NCBI GenBank assembly: GCA_025769875.1
Contig: JAGFNK010000062.1
Coordinates: 1 to 64,000 of the forward strand
Source: Russula earlei
Taxonomy: Eukaryota > Basidiomycota > Agaricomycetes > Russulales > Russulaceae
Length of the DNA stretch: 64,000 bases
Reading direction: 5' to 3'
A model generated the notes under the pieces. That model saw only the letters and a program-made list of their open reading frames with translations, had not been told where the DNA came from and did no database searches. Each line of letters opens with the position of its first letter. The stretch's first letter is position 1. This document shows, piece after piece, positions 11,418-23,466 of the stretch. The translations under genes were made by a program, and so were the position numbers.

Positions 11418-11804
11418 AGTTATTCTGCAAAGGCTCGGTTAGCTTAAAGTACCAGTTTTACCAGAGCTCCGCAGTCTGCGCGGTGTTACCGCAGTGCGTT
11501 GCGTTGCGCAGTCGAGTACGAGCACATCGTAAGCGTGGCTGCGGGCTTTGCCGACACGCAGCTGTCCACGGGTACACTTCCTTGTTACAACTGGCGGGTA
11601 GCGCATTATTCATTTTATATCTATTCCCTGATCTCATATCTGGGTGACATCCATATCATCGCTAACCCTTGGCTTCCTAGGTTTCCCAATATGCGCCTTT
11701 TCCCCTTTCACGCACCTGCCCAACTACCACCCATTCCCGCGCTCCTCACCTTCCGCCTCCACCACCGAGCTTCGTGCCTACTCCAGGCCGGTTGCCGCCG
11801 TTGT
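11418..11804. other. Upstream region of the Lnt-like gene
   Basis: Short interval between the Lnt-like start codon at 11417 and the right inverted-repeat arm. It probably holds the promoter of the minus-strand gene. No clear TATA box was identified and no gene is supported. Confidence 0.4.
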
Positions 11805-13251
11805 CTTCCACTTGACAACAACGACAATGACAACGACAATGTCCCACGGAAGCGCACGGAATTCTACGTTTAGCGCAGCGACTTTTACATCCCGCGAACG
11901 CACATACAGCATAAAGTAGTGCAGCACCTGGACGTAAATTCCCCCAAATTGAAAAAAACCCGACGACTGTCATCTACCTCGCGGTCGCCCGCTCCAGAGC
12001 AACAATACACACCCTGACTCTGGAAACGCGGCAAGCTGATCGTGCTGCGCGCATGCCCAGGTACACTGCAGGTATGGGGTACGCCACTTTCGGGGTCTTC
12101 GGAGCCCTAGGTAATATCAGCTCACATCCTCCGCACCCACACGCACGTTACCAGGTGAGAGCTCCTCGCGTGTATAGCACACACACCCGACAATCCTGCC
12201 CGTCCACAACCGAATCTCCGCTCCATTTCTAGTACGCGCCCCTGGTCCCAAAACACCTCCGACTGACAGAGCGCGTCTAGTGTCGCGATATCCCCCACAG
12301 AGGAATACCCGATTTACAAGTGAAGAGGCGCGAGAACTGTTGTCAGATGACACGGCCTCAACAATTTAGAGCAGCTGCACGTGAAGACACTCTGTCAAAG
12401 CTCAAGGAGAAGTCTGGTCAGGCAATCGCCATGAACTAGGCATCAGAAACAGTGCGACGCCTGGTTTGTGCTATCTAGTGTAGGTCTTACGGTTGTACTT
12501 CAGGCGCTCTGCTGGAGTGCGAATAAGCCAGCACTGTTGATACACATAACCGTTGTACCTAGCCATATGCCGGAATAGAAGTCAGATTTTCAAAACGGTC
12601 TACACTAGACATCTGCTAGCCCCCGCCTCATCGCTGCAGGCGTGCTGACACAAAGCATAGTGTGAAGTGTCTTTACATGTACGGACATAGCGACTCCCCA
12701 ACCTCGCGAAGACGCATCTCGAGTCATACACCTGTGAAACAGTCATATTGAACTTCATGCTGCCGGTTCGGTCAACTTTCACATCCAGAGCTCTGCAAGA
12801 GCATGAATGAAGCCATCATTGTGTGACTAGGCATAGCAAGGGCAAAACAAGGAGAACGCGAGACAAACTTTGAAGGGAATCTCCAACAGATACCCGTCTC
12901 CGCCATAATCTTTATTCCAACCCTTTGGTAATACCCATTCGTACTTCTCATCCGAGCCCGGAAGGTCTTGAGGACGGACAAGGACGTAGTGAACCTCGAT
13001 TTTATCCCAGGTTGGAATTTGTTGTCAATTTTTGTTGATGATGACACAGCCCCCTCCATTTTCGCTTCTTCCGCCGTGGTGATGAGTCTGGTGAGCGAGA
13101 ACTTCGCTGCGTGTCGGTGAGACGCGATGCTTGACCGTTTTGGTGTCCTTGGACTGTGAGCGAAGGGCGTTGATGATCTTGAGAACCATGGGGTAGCCGT
13201 AGCCCTTCGGCAAACCCCCATGCTTCTTGAGGTAGTCATTTGAAAGACCCT
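11805..13251 (-). repeat. Right arm of 1.4-kb inverted repeat
   Basis: Reverse-complement partner of 5635-7060. Its outer part is the 3' end of the Crinkler/RHS-like gene at 12777-14690 and its inner part is non-coding 3' flank. The similarity breaks off at about 11805, next to a GACAACGACAATG microsatellite. The arms are separated by about 4.7 kb, enough for homologous pairing and inversion of the interval. Confidence 0.85.
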
Positions 13252-14690
13252 AAACATGCATTGTGGTTGGGTGGTTATTGTCATACGTGACAATGAACGC
13301 ATCGATGAGAGGGAAGTTGGAAGCAGAGGGTCTGTAGTAACGTTTGGCGAGAAGGTCTTCGGAAAATCACGGAACTCCTTGTTTGACCTTCGACCAAAGG
13401 GGCGGGATGACGACTCCGACGACCCGGGCGACTGGAAGACGAACTTGGGAGGATTGGCACAAAAGGTCATCTTCCTCAGTGCACAACCATTGATGCCGGC
13501 TGCGATCCTCCTGTGGACATAGGCCTCAAATAGCCACGATGCAAGCGTTGCCCCTTGGGGAATAGGTCCGAGACGTGACATGAGCTCGAACACCTGCTCT
13601 TCCTTATAGTCCTGAAACTTGAGCACCGCTGCCTTCGCCATCCAGATCGACCTAAAATCAACATTCCATTCCAACTCGTCCCCAATCTTATGACGAGAGT
13701 TGATGACAATGGCGCAATGAATAGGATGGTTCCTTAAGAGGCCCGAGCCGTGCGCGACCTCACGCAGCATTGCGTCGAGTTTTTCAGGTGAGTGATCGAT
13801 TGCAGCCATGTTCTGCCTATATATGTGGTGAGAGTCCGAGAGTACCGCTCGGAAGATGTCCCGGGGGACGTATCCGAAATGCATGACAGCATTGTTCAGG
13901 ATATCGTCAATTGCTTTCTCGAGTTCCGGTTTTCCCCATGGAGTGATCTGGTATGTGCGAAGTGAAAATGAATCGAATCCATAAATGTCTCATCAATGGG
14001 ACAGACAGATGAGGAGGTTCCATGCCATGACTTCAAGCATCGCTCCAAATTGCCTTTGAAGCCTTTGAACCCAGGATGTAGTTTTAATCTGAAACAAGAA
14101 ATTTGACATTTCCAAGAAAAAAATAGATGCCACAAATCTTGTACCCCCTCATCAGCTCTCCAATAGACCAGGTTAGTGAAAACTGGACCTCAATGCTTGA
14201 ACCAATCAGAGTAATGTATAGGGTTTGGAGATGGGTGTCTGGATGGGAAAACTTGGGATTTCTGGGAAGGTTGTCATGCACAGGGTCCACAAGCAAATAG
14301 ACACCATCAAAGTAGAAGAGGATTGGATTGTGTGGATTAACAGCAAACAAGACATTTTGTTCATCCTGCAAGAGGCAGATAAGGAGATACCAGAGAAATA
14401 TTGATTTCCCTGGGGAAACTGCTTCTGCTTTGCATGGCAGCAATGGCAGAAATAAATAACTGCTTCTGCATACCCGGCTGACCAGTCAAAATTACCCCTC
14501 TTTCGGGGGATTCAACTGCTTGAAACCAAATGACTTTCTCCGCCTCTCGGTAGGACTCGCGAACGAGAGCGCACATGTGATGTCCGGAAATGCAAGGCCG
14601 CACAGATCAAAGGTTTCAGTTGGGGGTTGGGATTTTGTCTGCGAAGCCCTTCCATTCATCAGGGGCTGTATCCCAACGGCCACGGGTCCA
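12777..14690 (-). pseudogene. Crinkler/RHS-like P-loop NTPase gene, broken
   Basis: Read from 14690 downwards. A start region with RESYREAEKVIWFQ leads to ERGVILTGQPG, the beginning of a Walker A motif. The continuation GKSIFLWYLLICLL lies about 60 bp further on in another frame. Then come ILFYFDGVYLL, TPWGKPELEKAIDD, and the long frame 13884-12777 starting MHFGYVPRDIFRAVL. The 3' end carries the same WVFQ-type and PGSDEKYEW-type blocks as the fragment at 5585. This order fits basidiomycete Crinkler/RHS-like proteins (P-loop NTPase plus C-terminal nuclease-like region). Several frame changes could be introns, but not all look spliceable, so I call it broken. Confidence 0.55.
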
Positions 14691-14708
14691 AGACCAGCTG
14701 TTGGGATC

Positions 14709-14716
14709 TATAAAAA
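14709..14716 (+). promoter_or_regulatory. TATA box
   Basis: TATAAAAA lies 17 bp before the ATG at 14733 and about 1 kb before the TPR-CHAT relic. The spacing to 14733 is short for a leader, so the true start codon served by this box may be further downstream. Confidence 0.45.
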
Positions 14717-14732
14717 TCAAACAGGCTGAAAG

Positions 14733-15656
14733 GTGCCCTGTCCTACCATTCCCCTACCGCTGCTTCACCCACCATCCCGCTCCTTACATCACCATCTCGT
14801 CTTCGTCTGTCTGTCTCGCCCCATCTCCACTTTCTCAGCACCACTGGCCACCGCTGAAGAATCAGTTTCATCAGCTCCAGCCTCCGTCGTTCTCGCCTCC
14901 ACCGTCTTTGAATCCCCAGTCCGTTCCGCTGCCCTCTCAGCCTTGTCATCCGTCACCACCGTCTCAGTGTCTCCTGCGTCCCCTAAGCCTCTCAGTTCTT
15001 TGCCGTCTACGTCTCTATCTACGAACTCTCGCTCGCCAACCATGTCAACTCTGCCTCGTTCCCTGCCGCCGCCGCCGCCGCCTTCTATCTCAGATTCTGT
15101 CGCACCCTTTCTTTCGCCACCCGCCGTCACGCCGCCTCACTCAGCCGAAGAAGATGTTTACGAACCACGCCCAGAGGAACACGCAGAGGACTCGAGAATC
15201 GAAGAGTACGACACCACCTCGGAGAAGCAGAAGTTGCCACCATCTCCACGAGTTCCCCGACGCCAGAAGCAACACCGTCGACACCAGCCTTTCATGCAAT
15301 ACACCCCATGCCACCTTTCACCTCGTCTCCCGGTCCACTCGTGCACCTGGGCGCAGGCACCTACGCTTGTTATCGGCACCTCAGTTGGAGATGACCACGA
15401 CGCCGCGGCCAAAAAACGACAGCAAGAGCAACACGCAAGTCAGGCTTGCCACCCACCACGTCCCCCACTTTCGTCGATGCCTCGCTGCCTCCCTTTAAGC
15501 TCACCTCTCGGCCCAAGGAAGACGACTTTACGACAACCACCACAGCAGCTGCAACATCAACAGCGGCGAGGACACCTGGCAACACCGCAACGCCCGACGA
15601 CAACATCAAGCACGCTGACGCTAACACTCCGCCCCACGCAGCCACTGTCTTTTAGA
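14733..15656 (+). CDS. Low-complexity Pro/Ser/Thr-rich ORF, uncertain
   Basis: A long open stretch, 14733-15743 in one frame, with a second open frame at 15446-15655 ending in HPPHAATVF-like sequence and a stop at 15653-15655. The composition is dominated by Pro, Ser, Thr and Ala, with a PPPPPP run near 15060. A more balanced central segment reads EEDVYEPRPEEHAEDSRIEEY. I recognise no domain. It may be a disordered protein with unplaced introns, or CT-rich leader sequence upstream of the TPR-CHAT relic with no coding role. Confidence 0.3.
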
Positions 15657-15729
15657 CACTCACCCCTTACCCCTGTCGTCCTTCCTCTATCGCACCGAAG
15701 CAATATTCCTTCCCTGGGATGGATGTCCC

Positions 15730-18472
15730 ATGAACATTGTTGACTTATTCCTACACCTCACTCTTGCCGTTGTTATTCGCTCCCTTGAGTCCAGGCGGCC
15801 CGAAGATGTCCAGTGTTGCATCAGGTATCTTCATTATCTCTACGACCAACCCTTCAAATACCCACCCAGTGATATGTCCAAAAGATTCTTGGCATTGCAG
15901 ATAAAGTTGGCGTCCGGAGATATGGTGCGGGACATCAATGAGATGGCAGTCCTCTGCTACGAGCTTCTCGACTCGGATACCCCCAAAACCGAGCTCGTTA
16001 TCCGCATAAAAGCCTTGGTTGTCGCTGTAAACACCTGGTTTCGAAGATCGGGCGAGATGAGACAACCTTCCGAGAATGTCATTGAATGCCTCAGAAAAGC
16101 AAACAGGTGCCTACCGGACTTAGGCCATGAAGTATCCATCGCGCTTGCCGAGTCACTCATTATCCGCTTCGAGAAAACTCTCTCAAATGATGTTTACGAA
16201 GAAGGGATGGCCATCCTAGACAAAATCAGAGTATATGGAGCAGTTCTGCCGCTTTTCCTTCTCTCGAAGATCCCTTTCTCCCTGTCATCCTCGAACGGCT
16301 TGACTTCCTTCGGCTTCAACGTGATTATGAGTTTGGTGTCAAACGCAATCCTGAACACTCAAATTCGAAACTTGATGGCATCCCCTCGTTTCAGGACCTG
16401 TTTGCGTCCATCTCCCAGCCAGGCAGTGACAAATCCCCAATAAAACTTGTCATCAACATCGTAATGCGCTTTATGCATACCACCGCGTCAGCGATATGGC
16501 GGACATCGAAGAAGCCATCGAGTATCATCGACTTTTGCGTACTTGTTGTCATCCCAGTACTCGAATTGCAACCCTCGCTGGTTTGGCCATCTGCCATCTC
16601 CTCCGCAAGGCCTTTTCTCGCACTCATGACACCCGCTACCTGAACGAAGCGTTTTCCGTTCAGCGGAATCTTCTCCCCTCCCTAGTCCAGTCACGAGAGA
16701 ACTTTGTAGTCATGCGAGGGCTTATTACAGATCTGTATACTCGCTTTGACCTGTTCCTTTACAAAGCGGACTTTGATGAATTCATGCGACTCTTCCCCGT
16801 GGCGGTCAACAATCAATATGCGAGCCATCAGAACGCTTCCGACTTGCGTTCCTCTGGACACTGCATGCGCGCGTGTTTAATCAATCCTGTACCTCCACCG
16901 CATATAGTTGTGCCATGTCATTGATGCAAGGTTCTCTTACCTTCGCACCGACACTCGATACGCAACATTTCCAACTTGTTGCCATGCACGATTATTACTG
17001 GGTACTACCATTGGACTACGCATCCCATCACATCCATGCCGATCAACTTCATCATGCCATCGAGATCCTTGAATAAGGAAGAACTCCCAGATGCGTGGTT
17101 TTCGTACCTCTGTTGATCAAATTCGTGTAGTCGATTCGTGTCTAGCAGACAAATTTGCGGGCGTTAGTCGGGACCTCGAGGTGGTGATGTTGACCATCTC
17201 ATCCACCAATGGCGATGGTGACAGCGAAGACGATGACCTCGAAGGAATGGATCGAATCGGTCTTCTCCTGTTGCAGCAGCGGAAGCTTTTGGATGATCGC
17301 GAAGAGCTTATTTCCCAAGTCCGAGCTCTGCCGGGATTCGAGTGTTTCTTGAAGGCACCTTCTTTCGACTCGCTCGCTTTGGCCGCATTGGGTGGGCCGG
17401 TAATCATCATCAATCATTCCAAGCGGCGCTCCGACATCATCATCATTCTTCTCCTCAATTCTCTTCCTTCCCTTATTGCTGCTGCCGATGATTTTTACGA
17501 CCGTGCAATAGAACTCAGGGATCGGCTCGTGCACTGTCGAAATTCCAGAGAGTACGATCTCGATTCAAAACAATACCAGCATATTTTACGCTCTGTGCTC
17601 GTTGGCCTGTATGACCTTCGTCGGCCCCAGTTATCGAAAGGCTCCGGAAACTAAATGTACCTGAACAATCCCGAGTTTGGTGGTGTCCTACGTCCGTGTT
17701 TTGCTCACTCCCACTACATGCGATGGGCCCAATTCCATATCATGATGGTCCCAAACGGTATTTCTCAGACTTACATATTCTCTCATACACTCCAACACTA
17801 TGTGCTCTCATCGAAGCCCGCAAAGACTGCAAGGAAACATTCAAAAGGCCTTCAATCCTTCTTGTTGCGCAACCAGATCAATCTCTACTCGCGGCGTTGC
17901 CAGAGATCTGGTCAATACAACGGCTCAGCACCAAGGTAACAACACTTATGTCAAGCAAGGCAATACCCTTCTACTGTGATGGAGAGTCTCCGTGACCATC
18001 GATTTTCCCACTTCGTGTGCCATGGACAATTGGAGGATGGGAAGCCATACATGCTTCGTTTCAGCTCCATGATGGTCAGCGTCTTACGTTACTCGAACTC
18101 ATTCGATCGCAACTTCCAGTTGCCGAGTTTGCGTTCCTCTCAGCTTGTCATACTGTTGAGATGACAGAAGGAAGCATTGCCGATGAGGCACTCCACCTTA
18201 CAGCGGCGATGCAATACTGTGGATTCCGAAGTGTAGTCGGGACGATGTGGGGAATGGCTGATGATGATGGACCAGAACTGGTTGAACAATTTTACAAGTC
18301 GATGTTCTCGAGTGATGAACCAGGGACTCCATACCATGAGAGATCTGCAAGTGCACTCCGGAATGCAGTGAGGAGGCTGAGAAAGAAAGGGGTTCCCTTG
18401 GAGCGATGGGTGAACTTTGTTCATTATGTGCGGGTTAGTCGTCAACTGCAGTTTGTCTTGGGGAGGCATTGA
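15730..18472 (+). pseudogene. TPR-CHAT protease-like gene, decayed
   Basis: The frame from 15730 (MNIVDLFLHLTLAVVIRSLE) begins a helical TPR-like region typical of mushroom aromatic di-alanine/TPR-CHAT proteins. The match continues in four or more frames: 16496-16890, 16873-17074, 17091-17654, 17696-17990 and 18017-18472. A TAA at 17074-17076 interrupts EILE-GR, and the following RGFRTSVDQIR block is displaced by a small deletion. The C-terminal CHAT domain keeps both expected catalytic positions, His in HFVCHG and Cys in LSACHT, and the conserved RSVVGTMWGMADDDG. CHAT peptidases are caspase-like; here no full protein can be read. An internal segment after 16235 also looks deleted. Confidence 0.75.
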
Positions 18473-19535
18473 TACTAACAACAAGCCTACAGCCATGTTC
18501 GTTTGAATCGGACTCATGCCCGCGATCTGTACGATTATTCGAGTTACCACCGTCAAGTTGACTGCAAACATTTGTTGTATCGTTTCGATGTCAGAGCAAG
18601 GGTAGTTCCGACCTGGAAGAAACAGTCCGAATCTTGTTCACCGCCTGTCACCTCAGGAGCAGAACTCGCGCGTGAGGGGAACATGGTGTTCGTATCATTT
18701 CAGACATAGTGAATCACGATGATTCAGACTGATTTGACTGGGGTGGTATAAGCTCCTCGTCGTCAAAGGGAGGGGGTATAATGAAGGACAGACGAAACAT
18801 GCAGCCAACACTGGCGGCCATCAATACGCTCTGGTTCCCAGACGGTTCACTAGCCAAGAGCGTGAAGGAAGCCCTGAAGACGGACTCAAAGAAGGATGTG
18901 AAGAAGTACTCATCGCCGACACAGGCTTTTAAATGATAGCGGACGGACGGGAGCAGTCATGGCCATTCATATAGTACACTCTGTGCGAATACCATGTTAC
19001 CGTCGTTCCAAACTCTTGGGCACCACGTTATTCAATTGGGACTGCCTTGGATTGGATCGGAGGACCGACTACTGTGGGACTTTGTTTTGAGAACCTCGCT
19101 TGAATGTGCCCACTGACCCCTTAACCTATCCCTTCGCCTGTCCTTCTGGCCCTCGGCAGGGTGGCGGTGGATAGATGAGGCGTCGACGTGTCAAAAGGGA
19201 CGGAGAACACGTGGACGTGGAATGTCACGGGCCCTATGAGAGTTAGTTGATAAAGAGGCGGGGGATCGAAGTTAACAGACGTACAAAGGATAAACACAGG
19301 GGGCAAGGCCGGAACACAAATGGTTATACGTCAGTTTCCCATAAGATATCGAGTCATCAACGCATCACCAAGCGTGCCACCCGGGGACACGGTGATTTCT
19401 TGCACGCAACGTGGACGGTTGGGGACAACAATGTGACCGAACACTGATTTAGGAAAGCAAACGCAACCATGAGCCCATACATCGGCAGGTGGTCCACGCG
19501 TGTGCTGATGGTACTTGATAGATGCGCGTGTATGA
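18473..19535. other. Intergenic, no gene seen
   Basis: About 1.06 kb between the TPR-CHAT relic and the next ORF. Only short overlapping frames are present. No repeat, RNA gene or clear promoter element was recognised. Confidence 0.5.
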
Positions 19536-21822
19536 ATGGAGTGGGGATGCACTGCCTCCCGGCAGGTGCGCGCCCCTTCGACACGAGGCCGAGGAGCAGA
19601 CGTTCTTTCGTTGCCCTTCAGGGTAGTTTTCGGTCTGATTGTCCCCATCAGGCGAACACGCTCCAGTCGCGCCGCTAGGGCGCTCTTCGGTCGAACAAAG
19701 TCATTGGGAGCTGACTGCCTGGTTCCTTCCCCAGAGCAAGTCCTTTCTGTCCCGGACTTGACGAAGACGCGACGTTCGGGTCCAAGAACTTCCTGCGGTC
19801 GAGGCTTGTGCGTAGCCTTCGTGGCTCGACGGCTCGCTCGACCGAGCGGTCCATCGCGCCTGTTCCCCGGGAGGTCGCAGCCGCGTCAAGAATCGGATCA
19901 ACTTCCCACGGAGAGGGTCAACGGTGCAGGTGGCTTGAACACCGTGGTCGAGGAGGATCTGGAGGACTGGGTGGACGATTTCGAAGCCATCAGCATTTCA
20001 GAGGTGCCCCTCGGAGTCGAAGGAGTCGGCCAAGCAGGCTCGTCGGGCGCCTCCCAATCGCCCTCCACTTCCGAGTCCGACACCACCACATCGTCCCCAC
20101 ACACCAAACAATCGCAGGCGCAGCCGCGACCGCGTACGACCAGCAAGACTTCCAGACGATCCCGTAAATCCTCACGTCGGGATACGGAACTCAGGCTCAT
20201 CCTCGACTTTCCCCTTCCACCGACCTTCATCCCCTCCCCCACCAAATCGAGGACACCATCATCTGCACTGCCACCCCCAGAAGTCACGCCCATCCACGAC
20301 GACGGATCTGTATTCTACGATCGCGATCCCTTTCGTGTGGAATCCACTCACGATCAGGAAGCTGTAGAGGAGGGAGCATCACTGAACATCCCTGACGCCA
20401 GTGCACCGCGCGTTGACTCTTCCGTGTCGTTTTATACAGCCCATTCGCGATCTTCTTCACCTGCTGCACCATCCGGTCATCTTGATCGATCCTCGAGCTC
20501 TCATTCATCGCTACAACAAGAACAACAACCTCCGCTCTCTCCTCTACACCTTCCATTCCCCGGCCCGTCATCTTTATCCCCTCCGCTGTCCCTTACCGGG
20601 AGCCCATCGACCACACGCCTCTCGATCAGGACCCTGACCAGGGCCAGCGCGACGTTGAAGCGATTCGGAAATTTGACCCGGGAGACATTTCGCACCTCGT
20701 TTAGAACGCCGATTTCCGAACTCACCGTCCGTAGGCCGCGGCGAGCGACACGTGTCAAACACGTTTCTCTCGAGCACCTTGCCCACTCCCATCCCTCCCC
20801 CTCCCAACACGATTCCGAGCGCAGGCCGGTATTGCCCGATTTTCAGCCAGAAGGCCTTTGATATCACTTTCCCCGCCGTCGACACCCCACGCTCCAGCCC
20901 TCGCGTCTCGCGCGTTCAGCGTAACTATCCGTCCGTCCAATCATTCTACGCCTCTCTCGAGGAATTCCTTACCTCTCATCTTCACAGCGACGAATCGAAT
21001 AGACGCAGCCGATTCAGATCGGCACCGACTCTGCTGTTGACGAGTGAGCGTGATCCACCCAAGCGAGCGGACTTGCCTTCTGCTGAGGTGCAGGTCGTAC
21101 CGCCCACGCCACCATCCACCCTCCCGCGCCAGGAGCGACCACTTCCTCCTTTACCCCGAGAAGGCTACGAATTTGTTGACCCCTCCACATTGACCGAGTC
21201 GCTTGTCGTCTCACCAGACTGCGACCCTCGATACTCTTCTACCCCCCCTTCTCCTTCTTGGTTATCCCGAAACGTCCGCGATCTTGAGATTGCCCTCGCC
21301 AAGAGGGTGTCAGGTGCATCATCTGCTGCCTCCTCGCGATCCGCCTACGGCTCAGATAGCGAAGAAGACGTTTCCACCATCCATTTGCCAAAGGCGGTTC
21401 AAACACAGACGCCATCACCCTCGACGACTGCGTCCTCTACACGTCTCCGCGGCGAAGTTGTGCTCCTTCGAGGACGAGTGAACATCCAGGACACTACGCC
21501 CCGTCGGATCACCTTGAGATCCCTTCCTCCTTCCAGTAAGACGACCTCCGAAGCTACTGTTGTCGTCCGGACGCGGGCGCGATCAAGACGGAACCGTTCT
21601 GGTCATTCCGGCCAACAGCGGCTTGTCATCTCCACTGTCCCTCCTAACCCTCCCGTTCGCCCTCGATCCCGCACGTCGTCTGTGACCAAGGCTACGATTA
21701 CCCATTATCGTCGATCTTTATTGGACACCAAGAAAAAGCACCGCCCACCCCGAAAGGAAGATTCAGCCAGGTCTTCTTCCGTTGACAGAGTCCCGAAGGC
21801 ACGCCCCATCCCTTTTTATTAA
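19536..21822 (+). CDS. Disordered Ser/Pro-rich protein, function unknown
   Basis: Two long open frames (19536-20861 and 20752-21822) overlap in different phases and very probably form one gene with an intron near 20730-20850. Several GT and AG pairs there keep the frame, so I do not fix the boundary. The protein would be about 750 residues, rich in Ser, Thr, Pro and Arg, with an acidic patch EEDLEDWVDDFEAISISE and basic stretches such as TSRRSRKSS. It ends in RPIPFY at 21822. No domain is recognised. The first 100 or so codons are Arg/Gly-rich and may be leader, so the true start could lie further in or in an unseen upstream exon. Confidence 0.55.
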
Positions 21823-22133
21823 GCCCCCTCAAGTTAACCTTTATGCTTTACAGACACGTTCATATCGGCTAGCTGTGACAAACAGACCGACCGTCTCTCG
21901 AGTTCCGCCTTTGGAGATTGTCCCAGTTTGTGAGTATGAGATGAGCGTCTATCTAAGCGCACGTGCCGACTCGGGGTAGCTCCGACAGGTTTCCGCACCT
22001 CCGCTTCTTCGTCTTCATCTCCTTCCCCCTCTCCACTCGGTCTTCGCCATCTCGCCCACCCTCATCGCACCCAAAAAAATCGTAGAGCCCTTTATAAACA
22101 AACACTATAAACGTCAACTCTCGTCAGGATATA

Positions 22134-22756
22134 ATGTCTTTCAACGCTTTCGGAAAACCTGCAGAGACGGTCGACTTTGGGGGAGAAGTGGATTACAACA
22201 GCTACGAATGGTTCAAAGACCCTCCGCCACGTACAGAGGTCGCCTCTTTTTTCTTTCATTTCTCTACGTGTTGCCGACTCTTATATGTATGCAGCCTGCC
22301 CCGTCTCCCCTCGCTCCGGTCGAACACTACATACCCCCTCCCAACATCATCGAGAGGAACGAGATGTGCGACTTTGCCCTCCAGGCGGCGCCGAACGTGC
22401 TGTACGGACGCTATAAGCAGTACGGACAGGTGCGTATCGGCTTCGATCTCCCGCGTTCCTTTCGAACCCGACCCCGTTCTTTTCAGCTGGGCGTGCTCGC
22501 GTGGTGTGCGGAATTCAGCGAGATGATCGACGAGCTGAAGCGGCTCGGGATCGCGGGAGACATGTTCGTCTCGACGCGCGAGGCGGCGCTGAAGGCGTGC
22601 GAGGAGATCCTACGACTGCAGCTCGACATCAAGATGCAAATCATCGTGATCCACCTCTCGTCTCAGGTCGCGCGGCTTCGGCGTTTCCTCGATGCCGGAC
22701 ACGAGTGGACGGACTACCCCGAAACGCATTTCCCACTTGATCCCCAAGCGTTCTGA
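22134..22756 (+). CDS. Small protein of unknown function, three exons
   Basis: Model 22134-22238, 22295-22429, 22487-22756; 169 residues. The second intron has a strong GTGCGT donor and TTTTCAG acceptor. The first uses GTCGCC, a weak donor, chosen because it keeps phase. The protein starts MSFNAFGKPAETVDFGG, has a Pro-rich linker, and ends in an amphipathic helical region (EFSEMIDELKRLGIAGDMF ... ACEEILRLQLDIKMQIIVIH). The clean phase match and balanced composition argue it is real. I do not recognise the family. Confidence 0.7.
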
Positions 22757-23466
22757 TGGCGTCGCGACGTTGCCCCTCCCCCCCCATTCTCTCACTCTCG
22801 CCCCTTTTCCTTTTCACACTTGTGTTTTACTCGACGTGTGTGCCATCCATATGACGCATTTTACGTGCTAGTCACATGTCTTCTTTCACTGCTTTGTCCA
22901 CCCCATGAATCGGATCATCGACCTCTACGCTCCACGTGTACATACCACAATCTGTCTTTGTCTTCATATCACCTTTCCGCGTTTTTTCCTCGCCCGATTA
23001 ATGTATGCCTTTTCAAAGATAGGGCACGAGCAGAGTGCCATTCGAGCCGCGATCGTCGCCGACATAAGTCAAGTACAAAAACACACAACTAGTCCATAAT
23101 TATATGTGTCAACCGCCCCGCGAGTGTCGGTAGGATAACAGAATCAAGATGGAGAGCGTAGCGTGTGCGAAGAGAAGGACAGGTGGGAAAATTAAGATGG
23201 TGAGACAAAAACGGAAGGGCAATGGGGGTCAAGGGTTCGTGAAATATAAAGTGAACAAGCTTCGTGAAGAGTTGCAGGAGAGACCAAAAAAAGGAAAAAA
23301 GAAATCAGTACGCAGAGTCTCTGTCTCTTTACTGTGTCGTCTAGATAAGCGTGAGGTGTCTCAAAGCAGTTACGGGATGGAGCGTGAGTACCAAGGACGA
23401 GTGAAAAACACGATCATAACTGTGAATCATATCCGGGACCAAATGAAAGAAGAAAAGATAAAAAAT
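22757..23466. other. Convergent 3' region between two genes
   Basis: About 700 bp separating the ends of the plus-strand gene at 22756 and the minus-strand gene ending at 23467. It is A/T-richer at 23100-23460, with purine-rich runs, as expected for 3' UTRs. No gene is supported. Confidence 0.5.

Noticed and set aside
13256..13522. Plus-strand GGCGAGAAGG.CTTCGG similarity to 5597-5615
   Set aside because: It is in the wrong orientation for the inverted repeat and only about 20 bp; treated as chance.
20284..20885. Antisense ORFs over the Ser/Pro-rich gene
   Set aside because: Shadows of a GC-rich, Ser/Pro-coding strand; no independent support.
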